Shown: positions 32,320 through 43,110 of the stretch, in pieces
Numbering within the stretch: position 1 is the first letter of the stretch
Layout of the letters: the number at the start of each line of letters is the position of its first letter
NCBI GenBank assembly: GCA_023376005.1
Contig: CM042152.1
Span: forward strand, 71,452,571-71,516,570
Direction of reading: 5' to 3'
DNA length: 64,000 bases
From: Doryteuthis pealeii
Taxonomy: Eukaryota; Mollusca; Cephalopoda; Myopsida; Loliginidae
Position numbers and translations under genes: made by a program
The notes under the pieces: model-generated
Told to the model about the DNA's origin: nothing
What the model saw: the letters and a program-made list of their open reading frames with translations, nothing else
Databases searched by the model: none

Positions 32320-34035
32320 ACCGGATGTTAACCTCACGACAGTGTAAACGAAATGAACAAAAAACAAATGTTCTACACATAGGCTCCAACCAAACTTCCG
32401 GTCGAAAAACAAAATTTATAAACAATCAAAAGTATCCTCTATTTAATGTTTTTCAACCAATAAAAAATGTTCCTCCTAAAACCCTTCAAAGGTTTCTCGA
32501 GCCTCTTACTAGCTATGAAAAACAGTTGACTTAGTCGATAGGCCAGTTGACCGTGGTCCGTCACAGAGATCGTCGCCAAACCAGGCCGAGATCAAGGAAC
32601 CGTCATACAGCACCCCGCGTCACGCAGAGCCAAGTAATCAGCCAGAACATGCTTTCAATCCCACACCTGCCCTCATTTCACCGAGCGAAAAGGAATTATC
32701 ATCTCGACAATTCCAGCTTTTGTTTATGTTTAAATAAACAAAATTAATCCAACATTTCTCGTCTGTTCTCTTTTGCTACCATACGCTTTTGTGCGATATT
32801 ACATATAGGTTGTTACTGGTGAGATGACAATCTGACGGACGATCAAGTACAGTTTGTATTTAACTTTGGGTAGTAGTAGGAGTAGTATACTTTTGTACGA
32901 AAGACTGATGAAAGAACTTTGCTCGGTATTCTGCATTACCTTTTTGTAAACCTTTTCTCAATACAATTTGTTTGTTGTTTTAAAATTGAATTTTTTTCTT
33001 TATGCCATTGTGCCTACGTTATTGAATGTTATTATGGTGTCTTTCATGTTTTCAATAATATTTCATGAAGTTCAACTTCAAACTGATGACCTTACAACGA
33101 ATATATCAAACAACCTCTATACTCCCCACTATAACATATTCCAATTAAGATACCTTCCATTGGATTAACGAGGCAACACATTAGGACTGCTTTTCATAAC
33201 ATGAGGTGTGTAGTTTATTTAAAACAATAACTGAAAACAAAGGTCAAAGGGCAAGTAACTCACCCGTACAAAAAATGGATTCGGGCAGATAACTTCTGAC
33301 CCCACTATTATGAGAGTCTGTCAATATTAATTAGTACTGACTAAAGTAAATTTCAACAATATATTCTATTTTCCTTCTTTTTTTCCTCTGGTCTCCGTTG
33401 TAACACACCTACCATTGATAAGTAACAAATTCTGGCATTTCTATAAGATTTGAGGAGATGAGTTAGCAGTCAGTGAAATGTTTCATCTTTGTTGTTGTTT
33501 TTTTCTTCTGTTTTTCTTGAAATTGAACGAAGTTGACAATCTGGCTTCTTTTAAGACGATCCTCAGAAAAGCCTTCCATCTTTCCGATTTAATACTTTTC
33601 GGAGCACAGTGCCCCACAAAATTTTTTTTAGCCTTCTTGGCATATGTGAGTGATAGAAATTTAAGCTCTACCCTAGACCTTTTTACTCCAACTCTCCGCC
33701 ACGCCCTGTGGCCAACCTGGCTGACAGACATTTCTTGGGCTACAGCACTAGATATTCTTCTGAAACATTTTTTGATTCCCATTCTTACCCAGTCTAAGAA
33801 CTGCTATAAAAAAAGTGTCCACAAACCCTAAGGGTAGCGAACATTTTAAAGGGAAAACTAGTATAGAAACGTAAAAGAAAAAGTATCTTTTTTTTTTATT
33901 TTTTGTCTTGTATGTTATTTTATATATTTTGTTACAAAGAAAATTTTGAATTCTCCTAGCAAGAGTACCATTTTGAAGGCTTGAAGAATTCTCCAGAAAT
34001 TTAAATAAAAGTTTTTTATGCTTACAGTATAGTAT
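32320..34035. other. Unassigned sequence
   Basis: 32,530-32,760 has a retroelement-like composition and an AATAAAC near 32,730. The 117-codon plus-strand frame at 33478-33831 and the 99-codon frame opposite it are unlike their AT-rich surroundings but match nothing I recognise. Confidence 0.3.
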
Positions 34036-34039
34036 TTGT

Positions 34040-34750
34040 TATTGTCCTTAGGAGGCAAACGTCGGATTTCACCGGTAAACACTAGCAGCAACCATGCCCT
34101 GCCCCCTTATGATCACGTGACGTTTCTTATAAAAGCGTTCACTGCTTCCCCTTTTCCACTTTTCCCTTAGGGGGCAAAACTGGCTGTTCACCGCTTCCCT
34201 TTAGCAGATACCAAGGTTGGTGCATTATTGCTACTCTTTCTCTGCTGGTTCTCTTAGGTCATAACGGACAGGGAATATTAAACCCTTGAAGGAATTCTGG
34301 TCCATTCCATTTGAACTATGGATTTTAGAGACTTTATCAAGAAACCCTTGACAGTCGATAAGAACTGCCTTTCATTTCCGCACGGAAGAATTTGAAGAGC
34401 CTTCGACAATTTACTACAACCTTCAGACAAGCTAACTTCCATGCAACCTTTGATACTTTGAAGGCTTCAAGACTCACGCAGGACCCATTCACTTTGCAAC
34501 TTGACAATTAAACTATTAGCTAAACCTCTCGCGGTCCTGTAAAGACCCCTAACCAACATATCACCGGTAGCTTGTCTGACCTAACCTAACGAACATTCCA
34601 GTGAACTCTCACTACCCCCTTTTTTATAACATATATTGTATGCATTGTTGTATATTTGCCATGTATTGAAACTGTTGTCGTACCCGTTGTCGTCATAGCT
34701 TGCTTCTTTGAAGTTCATTCCCAGCTTGTCTCTCTGCTTAATTTACAGTT
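34040..34750 (+). repeat. LTR/leader-like repeat, copy 1
   Basis: Aligns with 37735-38420 in the same orientation and order: CTAGAGG/TTAGGAGGCAAAC, GATCACGTGA, TTATAAAAGC/TCATAAAAGC (a TATA-like promoter motif), AGACTTTATCA/ACACTTTATCA, GACAGTCGATA/GACGGTCGATA, GGTC.TGAAGACCCCTAA and CTAACC..ACGAACATT. Divergence is high. Likely LTR-plus-leader material of one retroelement family. The inner and outer ends are not defined. Confidence 0.55.
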
Positions 34751-34963
34751 AAATTTTTACAGGACTTGAAAGCGAAAAAGTCACCCCCTAGTCAGTTTGC
34801 GAATATTAAAGAAATTGTTGACTTAAAACGAAAAAGTCATCCCCTTGTCAGTTTGTGACTATAAAAGAGAAATATTTTTTGGATTTAAAACTAAAAATTC
34901 ATCCCCTAGTCAGTTTATGACTATATATACATATAAATGGGGATTTAAAAACAGAAAAAAGGG

Positions 34964-34965
<2 letters not shown>

Positions 34966-35008
<43 letters not shown>
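34966..35008. repeat. (CA)n microsatellite
   Basis: About 42 bases of CA repeats. Confidence 0.97.
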
Positions 35009-35009
<1 letters not shown>

Positions 35010-35157
35010 ATTCAATTTATGGGGAAATTATAAGCACCCCTTGTCTCTTCCAAAAGGAGGGGAAGATGACAGCTTTTTGGCCTCAAGTCTGGCCTCAAAG
35101 AAAAAAAAAATTTCTACAAAAAAAAAATAAAGGCAAACAATTACGGAAAAAATTACT

Positions 35158-36480
35158 AGTGTTGCGGGGCCGATAAGGATATCGACCCCACAGACGTTTG
35201 AATTAGTGAAACGACTGGAGACAATGAAAGAGACAAAGGCAGAGGAATTGGATGGCAGAAGGTAACTCGGTGGTCAATTTATTATCGAGAATTGACAAAG
35301 GTAAATCGGCAAGTTGAGAGTTCGTCGTTCAAGGTTGGTCACTCAGCGTTCGGTCAGTCTTTCGTCGATCTGGGTGGATAGGTCGTCGGTTGTCGGATAG
35401 GTAGCTGGAATCCGGAATCGGGATAGCAGTGCGTATACGGGCGAGGTTGACGTCATGGTCGGTCGGTAACGGTTTCGATGGCGTCGTGGTCGGTCGGTAA
35501 CGGTCTCGGCTTGCGGTTGGATTCGGCAGCGAGCCCCGGTCATAGTCCCGTCGAGGACTGTTCGGGTACGAGCGTTAACGTAACAGCGACGGACCGTTCG
35601 CTTAGCACGTGTGTTGCTTGAGTCTGATTGACCGCGGTTATGTGGGATTTCAGACCAGCTTGTACATGTGCACAAATGCCTCGAGTAGCTAAGCGTTTGC
35701 TTGGCGGAAGATCGAGTCGGATCTACCAAGCTAGTACTTAGCGTACTGTCTGCGAGGGACGCCTATCCGGTCGGAAGACCCAGATCTTCTAGGGATTTGG
35801 CCCTAGGATCGCATTCGTGGTTAAGGAAAGACTGAGGTGAAAAGGGCCGACTGGTTAGCTCTGAAAAGAGCTGGGTTTGTTTAGCCTTGAAAAAGGCTGG
35901 TATTGCTGGACTGGAACAAGGTTCGTGTCATCACAGCAAGGGCGAGGCTGGTCGTCTAGCGGCAAAAAGGCGGGTCGTTCTAGCGGCGGAGAGAGGCAGG
36001 GCGGTCAGGAATCAGGAACGGCCATTCGTTTGGAACGAATCAAGATCGTCAACTGTTACCGGCTGGCTGGAACTGTTGTTGTCATCGCAAAACGACTTTC
36101 TTATATACACAAAATTTACCGGAAGCATTGTTACGTTCAATCAAATGATAAACAATTTAGAACTTTTTAGAACATTCTTATAGACGCTCTGACGCCAAAG
36201 CTGAGGTTGAGAATCACAGAATTTGACCTCAAGTGAAAAACTGCTTAGTCATGGCAATAGCCGGCCTTGCTGAGAAGAGGAAGGCATACAAAACGAACAA
36301 TTGATACTACACTCGTTGCTTTACCCACGTACGCCAAACATACCGAGAGACAGGTGACGTCACGTTGGGGGAAGGGAAAGCGATCCCTATTGTCAGTTAG
36401 CAGTTAGTACTCGGGACCCGGTCAGCGAACATCTCGTTGGGGAGGGAGAAAGTTATGCCCAAGAAGAAAGTCTCCATGAC
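35158..36480. other. GC-rich block, possible old LTR material
   Basis: Starts TGTTGCGGGGCCGATAAGG, LTR-like, and has a minus-strand AATAAA-like site at about 35,278-35,283. It contains a two-copy about 31-bp repeat around GTGGTCGGTCGGTAACGGT (35,453-35,515). Open frames of 97-128 codons here are rich in Arg and Thr and look compositional, not genic. Base composition differs sharply from both flanks. Confidence 0.4.
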
Positions 36481-36699
36481 CAAAATACCACATAAAGAAT
36501 AATACCCGGAATAGTCATTAATACAGAAAATGAATCACCCGGAAAAAGATAAGTGCAAATTTCTTTCGTTGCGAACATTTGTAAAATTGATTTGAAGAAA
36601 TAATTCCGCCAAATGATATTATAAATACTAGCCTATCGGCGTCCGTATTATGATCCTCCCAGATCGCAAAGTTGTATTAAATATTATGTTATTATAACG

Positions 36700-36800
36700 G
36701 AAAAAGAAAAAGAGCAAGACATTGCCTTGCTTGCCGGGATCGAGCCCGCGTCCCCCCGCATGCGAATGTAGACGCGAGTTAAGCATTGGACGGACGCGAA
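36700..36800 (-). repeat. tRNA-like fragment (weak)
   Basis: The minus strand contains GGCTCGATCCCGGCAAGCAAGG, a good B-box-like motif, with GTCTACATTCGCATGCGG upstream. No clear A box is visible, so it may be a SINE head or chance. Confidence 0.25.
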
Positions 36801-37154
36801 GTGCCAGGATGTTTCGGTAAATACGTACATAAATAACGTGCGAGTCAAACGCAGGGCAGTAAGAAGTTGCAGTAGCAGGTTAACTGACGCGAACGACCGA
36901 GTAATTCTTTAATGTAATTTTTGCAGCTGCTAAACGAAAACGAAGAGCGTGTTGACCAGGGGAAAGTTTGGCTTGCTGGAAGACTGTGGACTTGCTTGTT
37001 TTTGGCCCCCGCTCTCGGCGGGAGCTTGTTGACACGAACATCTATTCCCCCCCCCCCACCATATATTTCCCCCTTTTTCCATAGTTATAAATACATATCT
37101 ACGTTGATTTGTTATTTGTTGCCAAATCTTACATGTATTCTCTCATCTTTCTTT

Positions 37155-37206
37155 GATAAACTCTGATGAAAAGCGCTGTATAGCGTTGAAACGATAGGCG
37201 TATGTA
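37155..37206 (+). ncRNA. Degenerate hammerhead-ribozyme-like motif
   Basis: CTGATGA (37163-37169), then a possible stem II AGCGCT/AGCGTT with loop GTAT (172-187, preceded by two extra A), GAAA (188-191), and a possible stem III ACG/CGT (191-193, 199-201) before A at 202. The core is complete, but stem I pairs poorly (only two of the first three positions). I judge it a decayed or chance ribozyme, less convincing than 46674-46715. Confidence 0.3.
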
Positions 37207-37279
37207 ACAGCATGAAATGAGGCCAGGAAAAAGTTCGTCAGTGATGATGAAATAATGGAAAAGGAGGTAGCTTGATTTC

Positions 37280-37505
37280 ATCAGCTGGGTACGATCGTGC
37301 GTGTCCTCACGTACGTTCGGTCAAAGGGGAGGAGCTTAAAACAGCGAAACTGGATTTGTCTGGAAAGGGTTTGCGTACGTGCGAAAAAACGCGAAACTCT
37401 TTCGGAACGTGGAAGGAGTAATCTGCGTGCGTTCTTTTACGCACGTACGCTGTGCTTGCATCAGCACGCGTACGTCCGGAGAAAGGGGTCAAGGCTTTTT
37501 GGCCC
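37280..37505. other. ACGTACG-rich block
   Basis: Unusual density of CGTACG/GCGTACGT words in both orientations. No coding features were recognised. Possibly part of a retroelement leader preceding the 37735 LTR-like copy. Confidence 0.4.
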
Positions 37506-37734
37506 CGACACTAAATAAACTTTAAGTTTGAAAGTTCCCCAACCGGACAATTTTCTACCCTATAAAAAAAAATGACGGAAAAGAAAAAAGAAGAAAAAAC
37601 TCGCAGAAAAAAAAAAATATATTGCAGGTCAATATTTAAACTCCAACCCCACTATTAAAAAAATACCCTCGACATGGAATCTTCATTTTCGTTGATGGGA
37701 AGGTGTTGAAATTTAGTAAGGGACATACTTCCAG

Positions 37735-38430
37735 CTATACCGACTCGCAGCCCCTAGAGGACAAACTTCCGGTTTCACTGGTTAGCAGCAGGCTGTCCCA
37801 TTAGGATCACGTGATGATGTTCATAAAAGCAGGCACCTGCTCCCCCCTCTCTTTCACTCCTAACCCCTTGCGGGACACAATGTAGGTCGTAGCGTTCCTG
37901 CTACACTCTCAGCTAGCCACATTTAAGGATAAATTCGGACAATTAGAATAATAACCCTAGAAGGTAATTCTTTGTTCACCGACCCCACGAGTCTTGTGGA
38001 CTTAGACACTTTATCAAACACTCGAGACGGTCGATACATGCCTACTACATCTCGTTAGGATTTAGAAAACTATTTGCTACAATAACTTCGGATATTGCTC
38101 GACCTAAAATAATCTTGATACTGAGTCTAGTGCAAAATAATAGTCTTCTAGCAGGACTAATCTCTTGCAATCTAACTCTCTTAACCTACCACGGTCTCTG
38201 AAGACCCCTAAACTACCAAAATACCAGTAGCTATATCCGAACTAACCTAAACGAACATTGAATTGAACATTCACTAACCACTTGTTTTAACGTATTTATA
38301 TGTATTGTGAGTACATTTAACGTCTGTCAAACCCTTGTTTGTAGTAAATATGCCGTCGTACTCTTGTCTTTGAATTTCCCGCCTATCTTCCTCTGCTACA
38401 TTGTCCCCCGTAAATTATCCCCCACACCAC
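37735..38430 (+). repeat. LTR/leader-like repeat, copy 2
   Basis: Diverged copy of 34040-34750 in the same orientation. Contains GATCACGTGATG, TTCATAAAAGCAGG, ACTTTATCAAACACTCGAGACGGTCGATA and CTCTGAAGACCCCTAAAC. If the two are LTRs of one element, the 3 kb between them should contain gag-pol, and none is visible. Confidence 0.55.
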
Positions 38431-38449
38431 AGAGGCCATTTAATTTACA

Positions 38450-38625
38450 TTTTAATAATGCACGAAACAAAAACTAACTTAATACGTAGCCTTTTCAAAT
38501 TAGGGTAAACATTTAATTAAAATAAAAACTCTTCTTTTATTACTTCATATACCGAAAATTTTATCAAAATTATATTATTAGTTTATTTTTGTTGATTTTT
38601 AAAGAATTTCAAGTGATTCCCCCTT
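38450..38625 (-). repeat. Dispersed repeat R4, copy 1
   Basis: The reverse complement aligns with 54885-55065: AATTCTT..AAAATCA, AAATAAACTAA, TTTCGGTATATGAAGTAATAAAAGA, TTGAAAAGGCTA and GTTAGTTTTTGTTTCG. Non-coding. Confidence 0.65.
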
Positions 38626-38773
38626 ATTGAAAGGTGCGGGAAATTATACATACCTAACTAGTTATATGTGAATTGATATTTTAGTATATAGCCAGTTTCA
38701 CGTTGGGATAAGCTTTATCTCCGCCGACCGAGACGGGCCAGTTATTTTAGAAGACAGAGATGAAGAAGCCACG

Positions 38774-39010
38774 CTAACACTTCCAGTCGCTAGCCCCAAA
38801 CTGTCGTACGATTTGGTGATTCATGAAGCTCTCAATGCTCCCCGTGTCTATTAAGGCCTTGACCGGAGTATTGTTAATTTTAACATCCATAAAAAGCCTG
38901 CGAAAAATTAGTCGCGCAGGCAACCGAAGCCAATGTGGTGGGTGGCTATATTTGCACACTTTAGCGTAATAGCCCTTTTGTTGCACCTGTTACAGGCACA
39001 TAGCCCTAAG
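38774..39010 (-). pseudogene. Ty3/gypsy nucleocapsid-protease fragment
   Basis: A 70-residue minus-strand frame starts in the last zinc-knuckle residues (QQKGYYAKVC) and runs into a protease start with KALIDTGSIESFMNH, an intact Asp-Thr-Gly active site followed by the usual Ser and Phe. It stops soon after. Upstream gag and downstream RT are missing. Opposite in strand to the nearby 39.8-41.5 kb remnant, so it is a separate copy. Confidence 0.65.
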
Positions 39011-39815
39011 ATAAGTTAACCCATAGAACATCTAGCGGCTAGTGGTAACATCTGTTACCACTAGCCACTGCTACATGGTCGTTTTCAGAGAAAATAGGGC
39101 CTTTAAGAGATAATGTATTTATGGTAGTAGTTTTCACATAGATTTCTCAGTAGCCATTTCTTGCTCTACAGCCAGGTCGTACGTACCATTTACACAGAGC
39201 ACTTTATTTTCTGTGAGTCTACTTCGTATACGCGTAGACGGTAGCCCGTTTATGAAGACTTATACATTTGTATCCGGAACGGATGTACAAATCGCGACTA
39301 ACTTCTGCCGTTACTGATTTAAAATCGCAGTCCTTACTAAGCGGATGGAGGGCCAGTCGATACTGGTCTATTGGTTCAAACTTTCATCAGTTTTTCCACT
39401 TCCTAGTTATTAGAACATGGATGGTGAAAATTTGGCACTTTGGTTTTGGCGTATACTTTTTCAAGTTCTGCCATAGCGTCGTCATAATTAATAAGGATTG
39501 CAATGTATTCAATGTATTTGTAGTGTATAGCTAACCCAAATCAAAGGACAGCAACTAGGCTCTGCCTAATTAGGTCTCGCAGACAGGTGAAGACACCTGA
39601 CATCCAGGCAAAGAAATAAGACGCTATCGGTCTCACAAGCTCAATAAATCCATGGACACAAACCATTAACATAAAACCATCCACATGCATCCTTACGCCT
39701 AAAAGACCGAACATTACATTGGCGACGGGAATGGGCTCATTTCTCAATCTAATCATCTGAACAACCATATTTTATCCCCCTTCTCCTCTGGCACACACCT
39801 ATGTACCCTTTTCTA
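39011..39815. other. Unassigned sequence
   Basis: No recognisable domain or repeat match. Frames at 39268-39534 (+) and 39541-39768 (-) are unsupported. Confidence 0.35.
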
Positions 39816-39819
39816 TCAA

Positions 39820-40375
39820 CATGGTGGCTATCTCACAATACCCGATTTTCGACTATCACGCTGACGGCATAGATGTCCGCTGGGGTTGTAAATCAAACAT
39901 AATACGGGAAAGAGAGTTCACCAACCCCAACATGACACTATAGGAACTACTGCAACTCACCAGGACGTTACAGCTACTTGATCTCCCAAGATCAACGAAT
40001 GTTAATCACGTCCGCGCCGAAACAAAGCGTCACCAACTCCGAAACCAACCTCAACACAGGCAACCGAAACAAAACTTCCATAACTGTGGTGGTACTTGGC
40101 CACACCCTGACAGCCAACAGAGCTGTCCTGCGTACAACCACAGCTGCAACACGTGTATGAAGTTGACTCACTTTTCCTTTGTCTGCGGTTCTCAACCTGC
40201 ACATAGGTAGTCGCAACCCACAACCCGACCAATACTGCAACCTTCAGCATGATACAACTTGAAAGCCAACAGCAGGGTACACGACCTCGAGGACGACTAT
40301 GAATCGGATGGCGTGATCGAATTTGTGTACAAGGCGGCCAACAAGAACAATGCCCTACTAATCATATAAATCGAC
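39820..40375 (+). pseudogene. Ty3/gypsy gag fragment
   Basis: The plus-strand frame gives CGGTWPHPDSQQSCPAYNHSC, then CNTCMKLTHFSFVC. This is the two-part nucleocapsid pattern of Ty3 gag, in which the second knuckle has lost the Gly before His. Capsid text upstream is barely recognisable. It is followed by an R1 insertion and then RT text of the same orientation. Confidence 0.6.
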
Positions 40376-40389
40376 TAGTCTCCTCTCAC

Positions 40390-40570
40390 AAACCTCTTTC
40401 CGCCCTGTCAGCTGGGGCGTTAGAATGCATCGACTGCACTTCTGCAGAGGGGTAAGACTCCCCCAATGGGGCCACCTGTTGGCCGTGGATGGTGACCCGT
40501 GATGTTTAAGGATAGAACCCAGGTGGTTGAGCAGTCCATGACATGCAATATTCCTTTCTTTCTAGAGACG
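40390..40570 (-). repeat. Interspersed repeat R1 inserted in the Ty3 remnant
   Basis: Strong match to the 606-770 part of the long R1 copy: CTGGGGCGTTAGAATGCATCGACTGCACTTCTGCAGAGG, GGGGCCACCTGTTGG and GAGCAGTCCATGACATG. Confidence 0.75.
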
Positions 40571-40624
40571 GTGGCCTCCTGTGATCGGCGAATAAAGCCA
40601 TAAGAAGGGGACGATACACAACAC

Positions 40625-40940
40625 CAACACTTGCCCTATGTTTTCAAGAGCAAAGATCTTCAGTAGATCAAACTTTAACCAAGGATACAACCAACTAAAA
40701 GTAGCTGAAGAATCTAAATATATAACGAGTTATGCAGGTACACTATTTTTTGGGGGGTCAGTTCAGCAAGTAAGATTTTCCACGAGACAAAACGCTTTCA
40801 AGGGCTGTCAATGTCAGCGATGACATCCTCTGCTTTGGAGCATCACAGGAACATCATGATGCCAACATTTGAGCAATATTTCAGCGTATCACAGCAAAGG
40901 CCTCGCCTTGAACGCTAAAAAATACGAATACTACTGTTGA
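40625..40940 (+). pseudogene. Ty3/gypsy RT fragment
   Basis: The frame 40638-40823 gives FNQGYNQLKVAEESKYITSYA, the RT block that carries the first catalytic Asp in intact copies; here the preceding residues read FSRSNF and the Asp is lost. Later frames give MTSSALEHHRN (remnant of the Asp-Asp region) and KGLALNAKKYEYY, the RT thumb. Cut by the MITE-like element at about 40,943. Confidence 0.75.
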
Positions 40941-40942
40941 AA

Positions 40943-41335
40943 TAATTTTGTATATAAGGCCTGCTGTAATCCACCACTTAAACTTATAGACTCAGCGAGG
41001 TCACGTGGTTTAAACCCCAGCGGAGATCCCTTGTGTTAAGCAGAGCACGATCCTTAGTGAAGAAACCCTTGGTTGCTCGTTGGTTTCCCTCAGTGTTGGG
41101 TATGATCCTTTGGTTGTTCCTTGGTGTCCCTTAGTGTTGGGTATGATCCTTTGGTTGTGGGTCTGTTCGTCAATGTCGAATAACGTGCAAATGAACGGTT
41201 GTCAATATCAGCGATTAGATAGTTAACAAACCAAGTATTCGGGTTATTGTTTGGCTGGGATTTAAACCACGTGACCTCGCTGAGTCTATAAGTTTAAGTG
41301 GTGGATCACAGCACGCCTTATATACAAAAATAATC
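40943..41335. mobile_element. MITE-like element with about 75-bp terminal inverted repeats
   Basis: 40945-41020 and 41254-41332 are near-perfect reverse complements. Both arms contain ATCCACCACTTAAACTTATAG or its complement, then GACTCAGCGAGGTCACGTGG and TATATAAGGC ends. The inner 230 bp holds two or three imperfect GGTTG/TCC-TTGGTGTCCCT repeats. It is non-coding, about 390 bp long and interrupts a Ty3 pol remnant. A diverged relative is at 6345-6640. Confidence 0.8.
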
Positions 41336-41404
41336 GAACACACACAAAAAAAAAACTTTTTCAGCTGCCAAATCTCTATATCTACCCCATGAAAGAGCCT
41401 CTGA

Positions 41405-41518
41405 AAATGCCCTTCTTCCTCCAACTCCATGAACGGAGGTCAGTGCTGACTTGGACACCTCCCAAATGGGAAATACATACTTGTCATCACAGATGAGTAC
41501 TATCGCTATGTGATTCGA
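41405..41518 (+). pseudogene. Ty3/gypsy integrase core fragment
   Basis: In one frame the plus strand reads LPNGKYILVITDEYYRYVIR, the start of the integrase catalytic core. The first catalytic Asp region upstream is replaced by a stop and LGH. It lies just right of the MITE-like element and ends at a (TTA)n array. With 39820-40375 and 40625-40940 it forms one heavily deleted element. Confidence 0.65.

Positions 41519-41519
<1 letters not shown>

Positions 41520-41558
<39 letters not shown>
41520..41558. repeat. (TTA)n microsatellite
   Basis: Thirteen TTA units between the Ty3 integrase fragment and a LINE-B tail. Confidence 0.97.
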
Positions 41559-41561
<3 letters not shown>

Positions 41562-41574
41562 ATAATAATAATAA

Positions 41575-41835
41575 CTGTGAAATATGAAGGTAAAGAATGT
41601 ACCAATTGTAATGGTTGCCCTTGGAACGGTTCCCAAGGGTTTGGAAAAGAATCTGGGTGAATTGAAAATTAAAGGAAGAATTGAGCTTAGCCAAACAACA
41701 GCATTGTTAAGATCAGCTAAGAGACTCGGAAGAGTCATGGAGACCCGAGGAGACTTGCTGTCACTCAGCCTCCAGTGAATCACCAGCTAAGGTGGGCATG
41801 AAAATCTCTCATTGAGTCAATTAATCATAATAATA
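41575..41835 (+). pseudogene. LINE-B 3' end, copy 1
   Basis: The frame 41584-41778 encodes the LINE-B C-terminus: VPIVMVALGTVPKGLEKNLG, IKGRIELSQTTALLRSAKRL and VMETRGDLLSLSLQ, then a stop. This tail is shared with the copies at 41990-42935, 52121-52440, 59930-60350 and 60398-60660. 3' UTR text (AATCACCAGCTAAGGTGGGCATGAAAA) and short AATA repeats follow. Confidence 0.8.
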
Positions 41836-41989
41836 CTAGCTTTTCAGAAAGTTCAGTTGTTGGGCAAATGTCTACAAGTTTATATCCAATTTTGATTCAG
41901 AGGCACTTATTACAAAAAAAAGCAAAAAAAAAAAAAAAAAGAAGTTCTCTTTCGGAAGGAAAACGCTGATTTTAAGGTGAAAATGAGGC

Positions 41990-42935
41990 AACAAATAGCT
42001 TGTGGTATTCATTAAAAACTGATGTTCTAAAGTAGTTTACCTGTTTTGATAGATGGCCAGGTCGTGAATTCACAAATCGAGGACTCGAAGAGTACACTAG
42101 AAAGAGCAAAGAAATACTTATTACAGCAGCCAGTAACATCAATTGCAACATATGAACAAGCAGAAGTGTAACAAAAACCAGGAAACAGAAATGGGAAGAA
42201 AATTAACTATATGGATAATTCAAGTGACAACCTGAAGAGATTTCACATGAGATGACATGGACATGGCTAAGAAAGGGAAACCTCAATAGAGAAACTGAAT
42301 CTCTCATAATTCCAACAGAAGACAATGCTATAAGAACAAACTATATGAAAGCAAAAGAGATAAGATACAACAAAATATCAAGTGTAGTATATATGGAGAC
42401 AGTGAAAAAAATGGTTAATCATATAATAAGCAAATCTATCAAACTGGCACATAGGCATGATTGGGTGGAAATAGTGATCCACCTGGAATTGTGCAAGAAA
42501 TAAAATCTTGACCATACTACCAAATGGTATAGGCACAAACCAGAATCTCTTCTAGAGATGCATAGAATAATTCCAAACAGATCAGACAGTGAAAAAAAGC
42601 AGTTGTCATATTGTTGTTAGCAGAGTGAAAATGAAAAAAAGCAAAAAGATAGACACTTGTCAGAGAACTGAAAAAACTGTAGAATGTTAGGTTAATGGTG
42701 ATACCAACTGTAGTTAGTACCCTTGAAATGGTCCCCAAAGGTTTGGAAAAACGGCTGGCGGAATTGGAAATCAGAGGAAGAATTGACCATCCAGAAAACA
42801 ACATTGTTAAGATCAGTTAGAATACTTAGGAGAGTTCTGAAGACCTGAGGAGATTTGCAGTCACTTAAACTCCTGTGAAATATCACCAACTTTGGTGTGA
42901 AAAGCTCACATGGCATGATATGATAATAATTTTTG
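41990..42935 (+). pseudogene. LINE-B 3' half, copy 2 (longest)
   Basis: Plus-strand frames give KWEENQLYGYF, TWTWLRKGNLNRETESLII and NAIRTNYMKAKEI, then a region that in intact copies holds a C-x2-C...H...C knuckle (here decayed, VNHIISKSIKLAHRHDW), then WVEIVIHLELCK. The 42,690-42,850 part gives the C-terminal block (EMVPKGLEKRLAELEIRGRI, LRSVRILRRVL). This order of zinc knuckle, then endonuclease-like region, then conserved tail fits non-LTR elements with a restriction-like endonuclease (R2/R4-type), by memory of the family. Stops throughout; 5' truncated. It directly follows copy 1 in the same orientation. Confidence 0.78.
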
Positions 42936-42989
42936 GCTAGTATTTCTTTTCTTTTTATTTCTGGCGCTTATCATTACAAATCTCTGATA

Positions 42990-43110
42990 TCATCCACCTC
43001 AAAACTACAAGGTTCTAGGTACAATACCGACTCTCTCTGGTCTAGCATTAGTGAAAAGGGGATAGACTCCCTGACTATCCTGCTGACACCGACAATAGGC
43101 CTACTTTAAT
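42990..43110 (+). repeat. tRNA-derived SINE S1, partial
   Basis: ACCTCAAAACTACAAGGTTCTAGGTACAATACCG resembles the S1 anticodon arm and B box. The body (CTGGTCTAGCATTAGTGAAAAGGGGATAGACTCCCT, CTGACACCGACAATAGGCC) follows with the middle deleted. Confidence 0.65.

Noticed and set aside
33478..33831. 117-codon plus-strand frame and a 99-codon frame opposite
   Set aside because: No recognisable domain on either strand and no splice or promoter context; kept only as part of an unassigned region.
35343..35729. 128-codon minus-strand frame rich in Arg/Thr
   Set aside because: The GC-rich, partly tandem-repeated block produces open frames by composition.
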